From: an uncultured Sutterella sp.
Lineage (GTDB): Bacteria > Pseudomonadota > Gammaproteobacteria > Burkholderiales > Burkholderiaceae_F
NCBI GenBank assembly: GCA_905201055.1
Contig: CAJKMT010000009.1
Location: 1 to 41,711 of the forward strand
Length of the DNA: 41,711 nt
Reading direction: 5' to 3'
The translations under genes and the position numbers were made by a program. Under the pieces are notes generated by a model, which had not been told where the DNA came from, ran no database searches, and saw only the letters and a program-made list of their open reading frames with translations. This document shows positions 16,067 to 25,191 of the stretch, piece by piece. How positions within the stretch are numbered: position 1 is the first letter of the stretch; each line of letters begins with the position of its first letter.

Positions 16067-17143
16067 GTGAAAGAGTCGATGCGCAGCAAACTTAAACAAA
16101 TTGCCCGACGCCTGGAAGAAATCGATGCCATGTTGGCTTCGCCCGAGGCCACCAACGACATGAATCGCTTTCGTGATCTTTCGCGCGAACGTGCGGAAAT
16201 CGAACCGGTTGTCATGAAACTCAAAGAGTATGAATCAACCGAGGGCGACATTAAGGCAGCACAAGAAATGCTGCAGGATCCGGAATCTGCTGATTTTGCC
16301 CAAGAAGAAATCGATAACGGCAAAGAGCGTCTTGCCGCTCTGGAAAAAGATCTGCAGATTATGCTCTTGCCTCGTGATCCCAACGACAGCAAAAACATTT
16401 ACCTGGAAATCCGTGCAGGCACGGGCGGCGATGAATCTGCCCTTTTTGCCGGCGATCTCTTGCGCATGTACACCCGCTACGCAGAGCGTCAGGGCTGGAG
16501 TACAGAAATAGTGTCGGCCTCTGAAAGTGATCTGGGCGGCTACAAAGAAGTCATCGTTCGCATCATCGGCGAAGGCGCTTACTCCAAGCTGAAATTTGAA
16601 AGCGGCGGCCACCGTGTGCAGCGCGTTCCGGAAACCGAAAGCCAGGGACGAGTTCACACCTCTGCCTGTACCGTTGCTGTGCTGCCTGAATTAGATGAAA
16701 TCGGCGAAGTCGAAATTAATCCTGCCGATCTTCGCATTGACGTCTACCGCGCCTCCGGTGCCGGCGGACAACACGTGCAGAAAACTAATTCGGCCGTGCG
16801 TATCACCCACATTCCGACCGGTACGGTTGTGGAATGCCAGGACGAGCGCAGCCAACATGAAAACAAAGCCCGTGCCATGAGCGTGTTGATTTCCCGCATC
16901 ACGGCCAATGAAATTGCCAAGCAGCAGGCGCAGGAAGCCAGCACCCGCAAGAGCCTTGTCGGTTCCGGTGACCGCAGTGAACGCATCCGCACTTACAACT
17001 ACCCTCAGGGCCGCGTTACCGATCACCGTATCAACCTTACGCTCTATAAGCTTGATTTCATCATGGACGGCGACCTGGAAGAAATCATCACGGCGCTTAC
17101 CACCGAGCACCAAATCGAGCAATTGGCTAATTTAGGTGAATAA
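16067..17143 (+). CDS. prfA: Peptide chain release factor 1
   Basis: A 358-aa class-I release factor that ends translation at UAA and UAG. The GGQ motif (GAGGQHVQKTNSAVRITH, residues 233-235) is at the E. coli RF1 position. The C-terminal RSERIRTYNYPQGRVTDHR is typical. Start is GTG 16067 with TAGGAGA seven bases before it; an ATG four codons later is possible. No internal stop or frameshift signal as in prfB was seen, consistent with RF1. It is followed within six bases by prmC, the methyltransferase that modifies its GGQ glutamine. Confidence 0.97.
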   Translation: MKESMRSKLKQIARRLEEIDAMLASPEATNDMNRFRDLSRERAEIEPVVMKLKEYESTEGDIKAAQEMLQDPESADFAQEEIDNGKERLAALEKDLQIMLLPRDPNDSKNIYLEIRAGTGGDESALFAGDLLRMYTRYAERQGWSTEIVSASESDLGGYKEVIVRIIGEGAYSKLKFESGGHRVQRVPETESQGRVHTSACTVAVLPELDEIGEVEINPADLRIDVYRASGAGGQHVQKTNSAVRITHIPTGTVVECQDERSQHENKARAMSVLISRITANEIAKQQAQEASTRKSLVGSGDRSERIRTYNYPQGRVTDHRINLTLYKLDFIMDGDLEEIITALTTEHQIEQLANLGE

Positions 17144-17148
17144 AGAAG

Positions 17149-17967
17149 ATGCCGACGATCAGACAAGCCGTTGAGCAGGCCGCCAAGCGCATTGACCGTT
17201 TTGAGGCCAAGCTTTTGCTTGCACATTGTCTGGGAGTCGGCAGAACCTATCTCATCACGCATGATCGGGACGAACTCGAGACCTCGGTTTGGCAACGTTA
17301 TCAAGACTGTGTCAGACAACGGGCCGAGAACGTTCCTGTCCCCTACATCTGCGGACAGCAGGAATTTTTCGGCAGGCCCTTCAAGGTCACACCCGATGTA
17401 CTCATTCCGCGTCCCGATACGGAAACACTCATTGAGTTTGTACTGAGCGCTTATCCGAAAGATAAATCTTTCACACTCCTTGATATGGGAACGGGATCGG
17501 GCTGCATCGCTGTCACCTTGGCTCTCAAAAATCCGCTTTTCAAGGTCTGTGCGACCGATGTCAGCGAAAAAGCTCTGGAAATTGCCTCCCAAAATGCAAG
17601 AAATCTGAAGGCTGACGTAAATTTTTATCTCGGCAGCTGGTTTGAAGCCATTCCTCAAGGTCATATTTTTGACATCATCGTCAGCAATCCCCCCTACATT
17701 CATCGCGACGATGAGCATCTGAAAAATCTGACTTACGAACCCATCTTGGCCCTCACTGACGGATTTGACGGACTCAAATGCATCGAACATCTCATTTCGC
17801 ACGCTCCGTCTTTTTTGAATTCCAACGGTCGCCTTGTGCTTGAACACGGCTGGGATCAGGGGGCAGCTGTTCGAAAAATATTTGAGGATCAGGACTGTTG
17901 GAACGCCATACAAACGCTTAAAGATTTAGGCGGCAATGACCGTGTCACAACTGCCTGTTTAAGATGA
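17149..17967 (+). CDS. prmC: Release factor glutamine methyltransferase
   Basis: A 272-aa SAM-dependent enzyme that N5-methylates the GGQ glutamine of RF1 and RF2. It has an N-terminal helical domain (residues 1-75), then the SAM site LLDMGTGSGCIAVTLAL, the acidic loop ATDVS, and the NPPY motif at residues 180-183 (SNPPYI), which binds the target glutamine. YEPILALTDGFDGL and the closing beta-hairpin are typical. It starts six bases after the prfA stop, so they are likely co-translated. Confidence 0.95.
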   Translation: MPTIRQAVEQAAKRIDRFEAKLLLAHCLGVGRTYLITHDRDELETSVWQRYQDCVRQRAENVPVPYICGQQEFFGRPFKVTPDVLIPRPDTETLIEFVLSAYPKDKSFTLLDMGTGSGCIAVTLALKNPLFKVCATDVSEKALEIASQNARNLKADVNFYLGSWFEAIPQGHIFDIIVSNPPYIHRDDEHLKNLTYEPILALTDGFDGLKCIEHLISHAPSFLNSNGRLVLEHGWDQGAAVRKIFEDQDCWNAIQTLKDLGGNDRVTTACLR

Positions 17968-18122
17968 TTTTTTGCATTTTTGTCATCAAATCGTCATTTT
18001 TTTATCGCAAAACTGAAACATTCTGCAATCAAAATACCCCATCAAGATAGCTGTCCTTAATTTTGTTCCGGTTGTTTTTGTCAAAGCCGGATTTAATCCT
18101 CTGACTTGAGATGGAGTATTTC

Positions 18123-19676
18123 ATGACCGTGTTTCGTCAAACACTTCTTGCTTCTGTGATGATTTCCTGCGGCCTGTTGTCCCAAGCCGCTTTCGCTAGC
18201 GCCGAACACATGGTGGTTGCTGTTCAGCAATTGCCGCCTACGGTTGAACCTCAAGGTGTCAACAACAACGCCATTGATCGTGTAGTGTCCTCTATTTATG
18301 AAACGTTGATTTATGCCGACACTCACACGGGTGAAATGAAGCCTGGCTTGGCTGAATCCTGGAAGCGTATTTCCCCTGAAACCGTTGAATTCAAGTTGCG
18401 CAAAGGCGTGAAGTTCCATGATGGTACAGATTTCACGGCCGATGACGTGGTCTTCAGCTTCGGTCCTGTTCGCTTCTCCGGCGAAAAAGCTCCGGGTCGT
18501 CCGGCTGCCTGGGAATTCTTGGGCGGTCTCAAGGAAGTGAAGAAAGTGGATGATTACACCGTTCGCGTAACGATGAAGTCCGCCGATCCTTTGATCGAAC
18601 GCCGCTTCTCCGCCCGTATGTCTGAAATCATCTCCGAAGACGGTTTCAAGAAGGCCGGCTCTTGGGAAAACTGGGTGAAGCACCCCATCGGCACCGGTCC
18701 GTATCAAATTCAATCCTTCAAGACCGGCAATCGTTTGGACCTTACCCGCTTCGACGGTTACTGGAATAAGAAAGCTCCCGCTGCCAAGTTGAGTTTTGTG
18801 GAAGTGCCTGAATTATCCGCACGTGTTGCCGGTCTTCGTTCCGGTGAGTTCGACCTCATCACCGAAGTGCCGCCCGATCAAATCAAGCCCTTGTCTTCCG
18901 ACGGTAAAGTTGATGTCGTGGGCGGCCCGATCGACAACATTTACGGCTTGGTCTTTGACTCCCGCTCTTCCAAGATCATGCAAAGCAAAGAATTGCGTCA
19001 GGCAATTCTTCACGCCATTGACCGCGAACTCTTGGTCAACGCCCTTTTTGCCGGCAAAACCAACACTGCCGACAGCTTCCAATCGAAGACCTTCGGCGAC
19101 CTCTACGTCCCCGAGCTGAACCAAAAGCTTTATGACCCGGAAAAGGCCAAGGCTTTGATCAAGGCTTCCGGCTACAAGGGTGAACCGATTGTCTGGCGTA
19201 TCCAGGCCGGCTACTACACGCTTGAAATGACGGTGTCTCAAGCCATCGCCTCCATGCTCAAAGCCGTGGGCTTGAACGTTGAAATCCAGGTTAAGGAAAA
19301 CTGGACGCAGGTTGAAGGCGCCGGTGCTGACCGCATGATCAATAACGCCAGCTTCTCGGCTTACTTCCCGGATCCTGCCTCTCAATTGTGGCGTCGTATG
19401 AAGCCCGGTACATCCTGGGATACGATGGGCTTCCTCACCACGACAAGCGCGGATTACAAGGTTTTTGCTGAAAACGGCAAGATTTTGGAAACCTCCATTG
19501 ATGCCGCTGAACGTAAAGCTGCTTGGATTAAGATGCTTCAAGCCTTTGCTAACGACCCGCAGGCCTGCCCGCTTTATGCCTTGCCGATGATTTACGGTAA
19601 GCAAAAGAACGTCCAATGGACCCCGGGTACCGAAGGCCGCTTGTACTTAAACGCCGACAATCTTTCGTTTAAGTAA
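18123..19676 (+). CDS. Periplasmic peptide-type solute-binding protein (family 5)
   Basis: A 517-aa binding protein of the DppA/OppA class. Residues 1-26 form a signal peptide ending AAFAS. The signature GLAESWKRISPETVEFKLRKGVKFHDG (near residue 75) and LRQAILHAIDRELLV (near residue 293) mark family 5. ATG 18123 is six bases after GGAG; the ATG at 18111 would extend the signal peptide poorly. It is first in an operon with a double ATPase and two permeases. Family members carry di/oligopeptides, glutathione, nickel or other ligands. The two phosphatase-type enzymes at the operon end raise the chance of a phosphorylated ligand. Confidence 0.9.
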   Translation: MTVFRQTLLASVMISCGLLSQAAFASAEHMVVAVQQLPPTVEPQGVNNNAIDRVVSSIYETLIYADTHTGEMKPGLAESWKRISPETVEFKLRKGVKFHDGTDFTADDVVFSFGPVRFSGEKAPGRPAAWEFLGGLKEVKKVDDYTVRVTMKSADPLIERRFSARMSEIISEDGFKKAGSWENWVKHPIGTGPYQIQSFKTGNRLDLTRFDGYWNKKAPAAKLSFVEVPELSARVAGLRSGEFDLITEVPPDQIKPLSSDGKVDVVGGPIDNIYGLVFDSRSSKIMQSKELRQAILHAIDRELLVNALFAGKTNTADSFQSKTFGDLYVPELNQKLYDPEKAKALIKASGYKGEPIVWRIQAGYYTLEMTVSQAIASMLKAVGLNVEIQVKENWTQVEGAGADRMINNASFSAYFPDPASQLWRRMKPGTSWDTMGFLTTTSADYKVFAENGKILETSIDAAERKAAWIKMLQAFANDPQACPLYALPMIYGKQKNVQWTPGTEGRLYLNADNLSFK

Positions 19677-19689
19677 TTTTCAATAAATT

Positions 19690-19727
19690 CCCCGCCCCTT
19701 ATCACATGTGATGTAGGGGCGGGTTTC
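19690..19727 (+). terminator. Hairpin after the binding-protein gene
   Basis: Stem cccgcccct/aggggcggg (9 bp) with an inner perfect palindrome atcacatgtgat, followed by TTT. It lies between binding protein and ATPase genes and probably allows partial read-through, giving more binding protein than transporter. Confidence 0.7.
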
Positions 19728-19744
19728 GCATTTCAGATAATCTC

Positions 19745-21814
19745 ATGCAAAACGATCCTCTGATCAGCATCCGAGACCTTCATGTTTCTTTCGGTCCTGT
19801 GGAAGTTCTCCACGGCATCGATCTTGATATCGAACAGGGCGTCATTCACGCTTTAATCGGTGAATCCGGCTCGGGTAAAAGCGTTCTGGCTCGATCCATT
19901 TTGGGTCTTGCCGGCAATAATTGTCGCATCAACGGCAGCATTAAATTTCAAGGGCAGGAACTTCTTACCCTTTCCCCTCACGAATACCGACAGTTGCGCG
20001 GTGCAGAAATTGCCATGGTCGTCCAAGACGCCATGAGCGCCCTAAACCCCATGCGAACGATCGGTTACCAACTGATGGAAACCATCGCCTGCCGGCACCC
20101 GAACTACCGTGGGCAAAATACCGCCAAAGTACTGGCTACCTGCAAACACGATCTTCACGACATTGCCCTGGAGCTGTTAAAAACCGTTGGCATTACGGCT
20201 CCGGAAAAACGCATGACCTCTTACGCCCACCAGTTATCGGGCGGCATGCGTCAGCGCATCATGATCGCTCTGGCCCTGGTCGGATCGCCGAAATTGCTGC
20301 TTGCCGATGAACCGACAACGGCATTGGACGTGGTCGTGCAGCGAGAACTTCTGCAGGAATTGCGCGAAACTATCCGCAAACTCAACATGTCGATGCTGCT
20401 TGTCACGCACGACTTACACCTGGCACACGATATCGCCGATAAGGTTTCCGTCATGTATGCGGGCTACCTGCTCGAAGAAGGTCCCGTGGCAAAAGTGCTT
20501 CCCAATCCCTCTCATCCGTACACCGAAGGGCTTTTGGACGCGATGCCGGATATGACGAGCGTCAAGGGCACATTAAAACCGATTCCCGGTGAAATCCCCT
20601 CGCCTGACAAACTGGGTAACGGTTGTCCCTTTGCCAGCCGATGCGGCAAAGTCTGTGAAGAATGTCATCAAAAGTTATCCCCTCTGAGTGATGTGGAGAG
20701 CGCCGTGCATTGGCGCTCGCGCTGCACAAAAGCCCACGATGCTGACGAGGCCACTCAGAGCGAAGGCATTGAACAGGTCGCCGATATGATGAAAACGCTT
20801 GCCGATATGCGGCAAACAGACTTCCCGACCTTGGTGGATGCTCACATTCAAAAACACTGCTACTACACTCGCTCGGGCATTCTGGGACGCAAGAAACCCT
20901 GGGATGTTTTGCAAGATATTGAAATCCAAATTGAACACGGCGAGATATTGGGACTGGTTGGCGAATCCGGGTGCGGCAAATCCACCCTCGCCCGTTTGCT
21001 GCTTGGACATCAAAAACCCACTCAAGGGGTTGTACTTTTCCAAAATCAGCCGATTCCCGAACCCCGATCCAAACTGTGGCGCTCTCAGCGCGCGGCAATG
21101 CAGATGATCTATCAGGATCCTTACGGCTGCTTTGACGCCCGCATGCCCATCATTGAACAAGTGGCCGAACCTTTAATGGTGCACCAGCATCTCAGTAAAG
21201 AGGCCGCTCTGGACAAAGCCGCCAAGGTGTTAAAAGCTGTCGGCATGCCGGCTCACCACATGAACAGACTCCCGGTGGTGATGTCGGGCGGGCAACTGCA
21301 GCGCGCCGCTATCGCCCGAGCCGTAGCTCTTGAACCGGCGCTTCTTGTTTGTGACGAACCGGTGGCCTCTCTTGACGTTTCCATTCAGGCTCAGGTGCTT
21401 GAACTTCTCTACAAACTGAGAAACGCCAGCCACATGTCTATGCTTTTTGTCTCTCACAACCTCAATGTTGTGCGCTACATCTGCGACAGAGTCGTTGTCA
21501 TGTACCTGGGACGAATTGTTGAAGTGGGTGAAGTGGACGAAATCTTCAAACATCCGAAGCATCCCTACGCCAAACTTTTAATGGCAAGTACTCCGGGGGC
21601 TGACGCCAGCGTGATTCGTTTCTACCCGAAAGGCTCCATGCCCAGTCCGATTGATCGCCCCAAGGGCTGTGTTTTTGCCAACCGCTGTCCGGTTGCGAGC
21701 TCTCGCTGCCGCTTGGAAGTACCGGCATTGAGCAAACTATCCGACAACCACGCCTGTGCCTGCTTTGAACAACAAGCATTTGAAGCGCTTCAGGCTAGCC
21801 AAGGAGAAGCGTAA
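19745..21814 (+). CDS. Fused double ATP-binding protein of a peptide-type ABC importer
   Basis: A 689-aa tandem ATPase, as in GsiA, equivalent to DppD and DppF in one chain. First half: Walker A GESGSGKS (39-46), signature LSGGMRQR, Walker B LLLADEPTTALD, and a C-terminal Cys cluster (CPFASRCGKVCEEC). Second half: Walker A GESGCGKS (406-413), MSGGQLQRAAIARAV, LLVCDEPVASLD, and GCVFANRCPVASSRC. The paired Cys clusters are typical of oligopeptide ATPase C-termini. The stop overlaps the permease start by one base (TAATG). Confidence 0.93.
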   Translation: MQNDPLISIRDLHVSFGPVEVLHGIDLDIEQGVIHALIGESGSGKSVLARSILGLAGNNCRINGSIKFQGQELLTLSPHEYRQLRGAEIAMVVQDAMSALNPMRTIGYQLMETIACRHPNYRGQNTAKVLATCKHDLHDIALELLKTVGITAPEKRMTSYAHQLSGGMRQRIMIALALVGSPKLLLADEPTTALDVVVQRELLQELRETIRKLNMSMLLVTHDLHLAHDIADKVSVMYAGYLLEEGPVAKVLPNPSHPYTEGLLDAMPDMTSVKGTLKPIPGEIPSPDKLGNGCPFASRCGKVCEECHQKLSPLSDVESAVHWRSRCTKAHDADEATQSEGIEQVADMMKTLADMRQTDFPTLVDAHIQKHCYYTRSGILGRKKPWDVLQDIEIQIEHGEILGLVGESGCGKSTLARLLLGHQKPTQGVVLFQNQPIPEPRSKLWRSQRAAMQMIYQDPYGCFDARMPIIEQVAEPLMVHQHLSKEAALDKAAKVLKAVGMPAHHMNRLPVVMSGGQLQRAAIARAVALEPALLVCDEPVASLDVSIQAQVLELLYKLRNASHMSMLFVSHNLNVVRYICDRVVVMYLGRIVEVGEVDEIFKHPKHPYAKLLMASTPGADASVIRFYPKGSMPSPIDRPKGCVFANRCPVASSRCRLEVPALSKLSDNHACACFEQQAFEALQASQGEA

Positions 21815-22737
21815 TGGTTGCACTTGTTTTGCGTATTGTTTTTCGCTCGCTGGTGACATTGTTTTTACTCACCGCCTGCGTCTTTTTTGCGTTGCATTTA
21901 ACAGGTGATCCGTCCCGTATCATGTTGGGCGACGGAGCCGACGCGACTGCTCTTGCCGCGTTCCGCGCCCAATGGGGTTTGGATCGCCCGCTTTGGGAGC
22001 AGTTCCTTGTTTATCTGCAAAAATTCATCACTCTCGACATGGGCAGAAGCTATCTGACGGGGCTTCCTGTTAAAGAAGTGTTTCTGAACGCCTTCTGGCC
22101 CACGCTTGACCTGATGATTCCGACGGCAATAGTGACGTTGCTTTTCGGCATTCCTGCCGGCGTCATTGCCGCACTTCACCGCAACACCAATCTTGATAAA
22201 GCCATGATGTTTGTGTCGGTATTCGGTTACGCCGTTCCGAACTTCTTCATGGGCGTACTACTTCTTCTGATCTTTTCGATTTGGTTGGGATGGCTTCCTT
22301 CCTACGGCAATGCCACGGGTTGGCACTACATTATGCCGATCATCACAATGGCCACATCGGAAGCTGCCATCTTCTCGCGCTATGCGCGAAGCGCAATGAT
22401 CGAAGCAATGCGTCTGCCCTGTGTGAAGGCCGCTCAAATGCGCGGATTGCCGAGACGACGAATCATTTGGCTGCATGCGCTGCCAAACGCCATGCTCTCG
22501 ATTTTGACCATCATGGGCTTTTTCCTTGGCACGCTTGTAGCGGGCGCCGTGATTACGGAAAACGTGTTCTCCTGGCCCGGCGTCGGCAAGCTTTTGGTGC
22601 AGTCTGTTGCCAATCGTGACATCCCTGTCGTGCAGCTTATCGTGCTGGCAACGGGTGCCTCACTGATCATCGCCAACCTTGCGATGGACTTACTGGCTCT
22701 GGTTGTTAATCCCCGACTGCGCAAGAGCAACAATTAA
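21814..22737 (+). CDS. Peptide-type ABC transporter permease, DppB-like
   Basis: A 307-aa inner-membrane permease with six predicted helices. The N-terminus (FFALHLTGDPSRIMLGDGAD) is typical of DppB/OppB. The EAA coupling loop is YARSAMIEAMRLPCVKAAQMRGLPRRRIIWLHALPNA and the end is FSWPGVGKLLVQSVANRDIPVVQ. It pairs with the broken DppC-like gene after it. It is translationally coupled to the ATPase. Confidence 0.93.
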   Translation: MVALVLRIVFRSLVTLFLLTACVFFALHLTGDPSRIMLGDGADATALAAFRAQWGLDRPLWEQFLVYLQKFITLDMGRSYLTGLPVKEVFLNAFWPTLDLMIPTAIVTLLFGIPAGVIAALHRNTNLDKAMMFVSVFGYAVPNFFMGVLLLLIFSIWLGWLPSYGNATGWHYIMPIITMATSEAAIFSRYARSAMIEAMRLPCVKAAQMRGLPRRRIIWLHALPNAMLSILTIMGFFLGTLVAGAVITENVFSWPGVGKLLVQSVANRDIPVVQLIVLATGASLIIANLAMDLLALVVNPRLRKSNN

Positions 22738-22752
22738 CGGAGTACGAGACAA

Positions 22753-23004
22753 ATGGCTCAATTTATCAATGTGCAAAAGAAAGGCTCGGACATCCTTGTT
22801 TACTGCAGTGCGGGCCTGCTTCTGATTTTCTTTTCTTTCGGCATCCTGGCTCCCTGGATTGCCCCCTATGACATTGAACAAATGGATTTAACGGCTCGCC
22901 TGGTGATGCCTTTTTCCAGTTTTGCTCATGGCTGTTTGATAGTAGTTAAAGAGGTGAAAAGTGATGAAAATGATAATAGATGGAAAAAAACGGGACACCG
23001 ATGA
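22753..23004 (+). pseudogene. DppC-like permease, N-terminal fragment (broken)
   Basis: An 83-aa product. Residues 1-56 match the start of DppC/OppC: a charged tail, one membrane helix (VYCSAGLLLIFFSFGILAPW), then APYDIEQMDLTARL. Intact members then read on to a GTDxLGRDVFSRL motif. Here, after SSFAH, the frame enters an A/T-rich stretch giving CLIVVKEVKSDENDNRWKK and stops at 23004. The remaining permease lies in the next frame. The lesion is an extra 55-58 bases or so (net +1 frame). The fragment alone has one helix and no coupling loop. It could be a pseudogene, a sequencing or assembly fault, or half of a split permease. Confidence 0.75.
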
Positions 23005-23650
23005 ACTCGGCCGAGACGTATTCTCTCGCCTGGTTTATTCCTTACGCTTGTCTTTCCTGTTGGCAATTGCCGGTACTATCCTCGGTGCCATTATCGGGAC
23101 CTTCCTCGGCTTCCTTGCCGCCCGCTTCGGCGGTCTGGTCGATGATGTTTTAAATGCAGCCGTGGACTTTACCGCTTCGCTCCCCTTCATCATTCTCGCT
23201 CTGACGATTCTTGCCTTCCTCGGCACCAACGTCACGGTTATCGTGGTGATCATGGCCGTTTACGGGTGGGACCGTTATGCGCGACTGACAAGAAACCTGG
23301 CTCGTTCGGCCTACACCGAAGGGTACGCCAATGCGCTGGAAGGTTTGGGCATTCCCACATGGCGAATTGCAATTAAGCACATTTTGCCCAATATCGCCTC
23401 AGCGCTTGTTGTGAACATGACGCTTAACTTCCCGGGCATGATTTTGCTGGAAACCTCGTTGTCATTCCTTGGCGTGGGCGTGCAGCCTCCGATGAGCTCG
23501 CTCGGCACCATGCTCGGCTTTGGACGCGACTATTTGACAACGGCTTGGTGGATTGCTGTAATCCCCGGCATTGTGATTGTGCTTGCGACATTATCCATGT
23601 CCATCTTGGGTGACTTTGTACAACAAAAATTAGAACCTCAGGGCAGATAA
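22964..23650 (+). pseudogene. DppC-like permease, C-terminal fragment with its own start
   Basis: A 228-aa product in the frame +1 from the first part. Its first nine or so residues (MKMIIDGKK) come from the inserted bases; then RDTDELGRDVFSRLVYSLRLS resumes the family sequence and runs to the normal end, with five membrane helices, the EAA-type loop ARSAYTEGYANALEGLGIPTWRIAIKHILPN and the closing helix. The insertion supplies a strong Shine-Dalgarno (GAGGTG, 22951-22956) seven bases before ATG 22964, so the fragment could be translated. In homologues the first helix and this core are separate domains (OppC_N and BPD_transp_1), and the break falls between them. GTG 22961 is another possible start. 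Confidence 0.78.
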
Positions 23651-23651
23651 A

Positions 23652-25184
23652 ATGAATAAGAAAACCCGTTTTGTCATTGTCGGTTTCGACGGTTTGCGTC
23701 CCGACAACATCTCAGACGATATGCCGACACTGGCTGCGTTTATCGAGAAGTCCCATCACTGGAGCCGCTACATGGCGACCTTCCCGACGGAAACCTATGT
23801 CAATCATCCGACGATTTTTTCCGGTTTCCGCCCTAATCAGCACGGCATTATTGCCAACGCTTATTTCAATCGGAATGTGCCTGCAAAAGACGCTGTTTTC
23901 AGAGGCAACAGTGTGGCAAGTATCGAAGCCCACGATGCCATTTCGGATGTCATTGAGGTGCCGACTTTAGGCGACCGATTGGGTGCGGCCGGAAAAACAC
24001 TTCGAGTGTTGTGCGCAAACTCCGAAGGCAGCACCCGCCTGCAGCATGTACACGCAGACCGCTATCCCGGTCACCTGAACTGCTGCGTACACAATATCGC
24101 CGCCACGCTGCCTCTTGAAGAACGAGAAACTTTACAGAGCCGGAGGGGCAACGGTGTGGAACTGACCTTCCCCGACTTTAACGGCACGGATCTCATTACG
24201 GATATTTTCTTCAATTACGAACTGCCGCGCGGTCTGGGTGACGTCACCATTCTTTGGATCGGAGAGCCGGATCATTCAAGCCATGAGTTCGGCATCAATG
24301 ATGAGCGCACACGCCGCGCTCGCCGCCACGCTGACGAAGCCTTTAAGAGAATCCTTGATTGGTGGGAAAGCGACGGTAAAAGAAGTGGTGTTCAACTTGC
24401 CGTCATCTCCGATCACGGTCATGGCGAAGTAGCCGCACACTATGATTTGAAACAAAAGCTCATTGAAGGCGGTTGGAAAGTATTAACCGGTGCTCAACTG
24501 CGCCAAGGCGCCAGTCTTGACGAAAATGATCTCGTGATGGTTGGTGACTACACGCTCGGGTTATGGCTGACTCATCCCTCCGAAGCCAATTTAGTTCGTC
24601 TTCGTGACGAATTGATGGCAATCGATGAAGTGGGGATGATTTTCTCTCAACCAAAGCAAAATGCCGAAGTCAATGAAATTGAGGGGCAAGTTCCCGGTAC
24701 TTTCTCTGAGGCATTGATTTTCTCCGATCATGAAAGAGGACCGGATTTGCGGGTGACCATGAGAAATAATCCGAAAACCGGCCGATTAATCATGGGACCG
24801 TCTCTGGAAATCGGCACCGGCAACCATGGTGGTTTGCTGCCTCAGGAAATCAATAGCGTTCTGGCTATTCAGGGTGATTGCTTCCAGGCTCAAAAACTGC
24901 AGCACTCGGAACCTGCCGGTCATGATGATTTTGCCGTTACTGTCATGACGGTAATGGGATTAATGGATAAAGACAAACTTCTGCAGCCTGTTCCTGCAGC
25001 TCGCGTACTGAGCGAAGCCATTGTCAATTGTGACCTGGGCAGCACAGAAGAAGAGGTTTTTCGCCTTAAAGAAGGGTCTTTTGAGCAGTACATCCGCAGA
25101 GTCCGCTTCGCTGACCGAGTTTACGTAACCGAAGGGGCCCGAGACGGAGTGTGTACAATCGCCGCATTAAACAAAATGGAGTAA
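23652..25184 (+). CDS. Cytoplasmic NPP-type phosphodiesterase (alkaline phosphatase superfamily)
   Basis: A 510-aa enzyme of the nucleotide pyrophosphatase/phosphodiesterase group. Metal and catalytic sites are visible: VGFDGLRPD (Asp13), the nucleophile Thr48 in PTETYVNHPTIFSG, HGIIAN, IGEPDHSSHEFG (Asp, His), SDHGHGEV (Asp-His) and a late GNHGG. The family hydrolyses phosphodiester or phosphonate-type bonds. Unlike most characterised members there is no signal peptide, so it should act inside the cell on something already imported. It begins two bases after the permease stop, within the importer operon, and is followed by serB. Phosphonoacetate hydrolase is a relative, but the nucleophile motif here is NPP-like. 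Confidence 0.85.
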   Translation: MNKKTRFVIVGFDGLRPDNISDDMPTLAAFIEKSHHWSRYMATFPTETYVNHPTIFSGFRPNQHGIIANAYFNRNVPAKDAVFRGNSVASIEAHDAISDVIEVPTLGDRLGAAGKTLRVLCANSEGSTRLQHVHADRYPGHLNCCVHNIAATLPLEERETLQSRRGNGVELTFPDFNGTDLITDIFFNYELPRGLGDVTILWIGEPDHSSHEFGINDERTRRARRHADEAFKRILDWWESDGKRSGVQLAVISDHGHGEVAAHYDLKQKLIEGGWKVLTGAQLRQGASLDENDLVMVGDYTLGLWLTHPSEANLVRLRDELMAIDEVGMIFSQPKQNAEVNEIEGQVPGTFSEALIFSDHERGPDLRVTMRNNPKTGRLIMGPSLEIGTGNHGGLLPQEINSVLAIQGDCFQAQKLQHSEPAGHDDFAVTVMTVMGLMDKDKLLQPVPAARVLSEAIVNCDLGSTEEEVFRLKEGSFEQYIRRVRFADRVYVTEGARDGVCTIAALNKME

Positions 25185-25191
25185 CACAGTC

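Noticed and set aside
22925..22996. Programmed ribosome bypass over the dppC insertion
   Set aside because: No matched take-off and landing codons, and the insert carries a ribosome-binding site, which points to restart rather than bypass.
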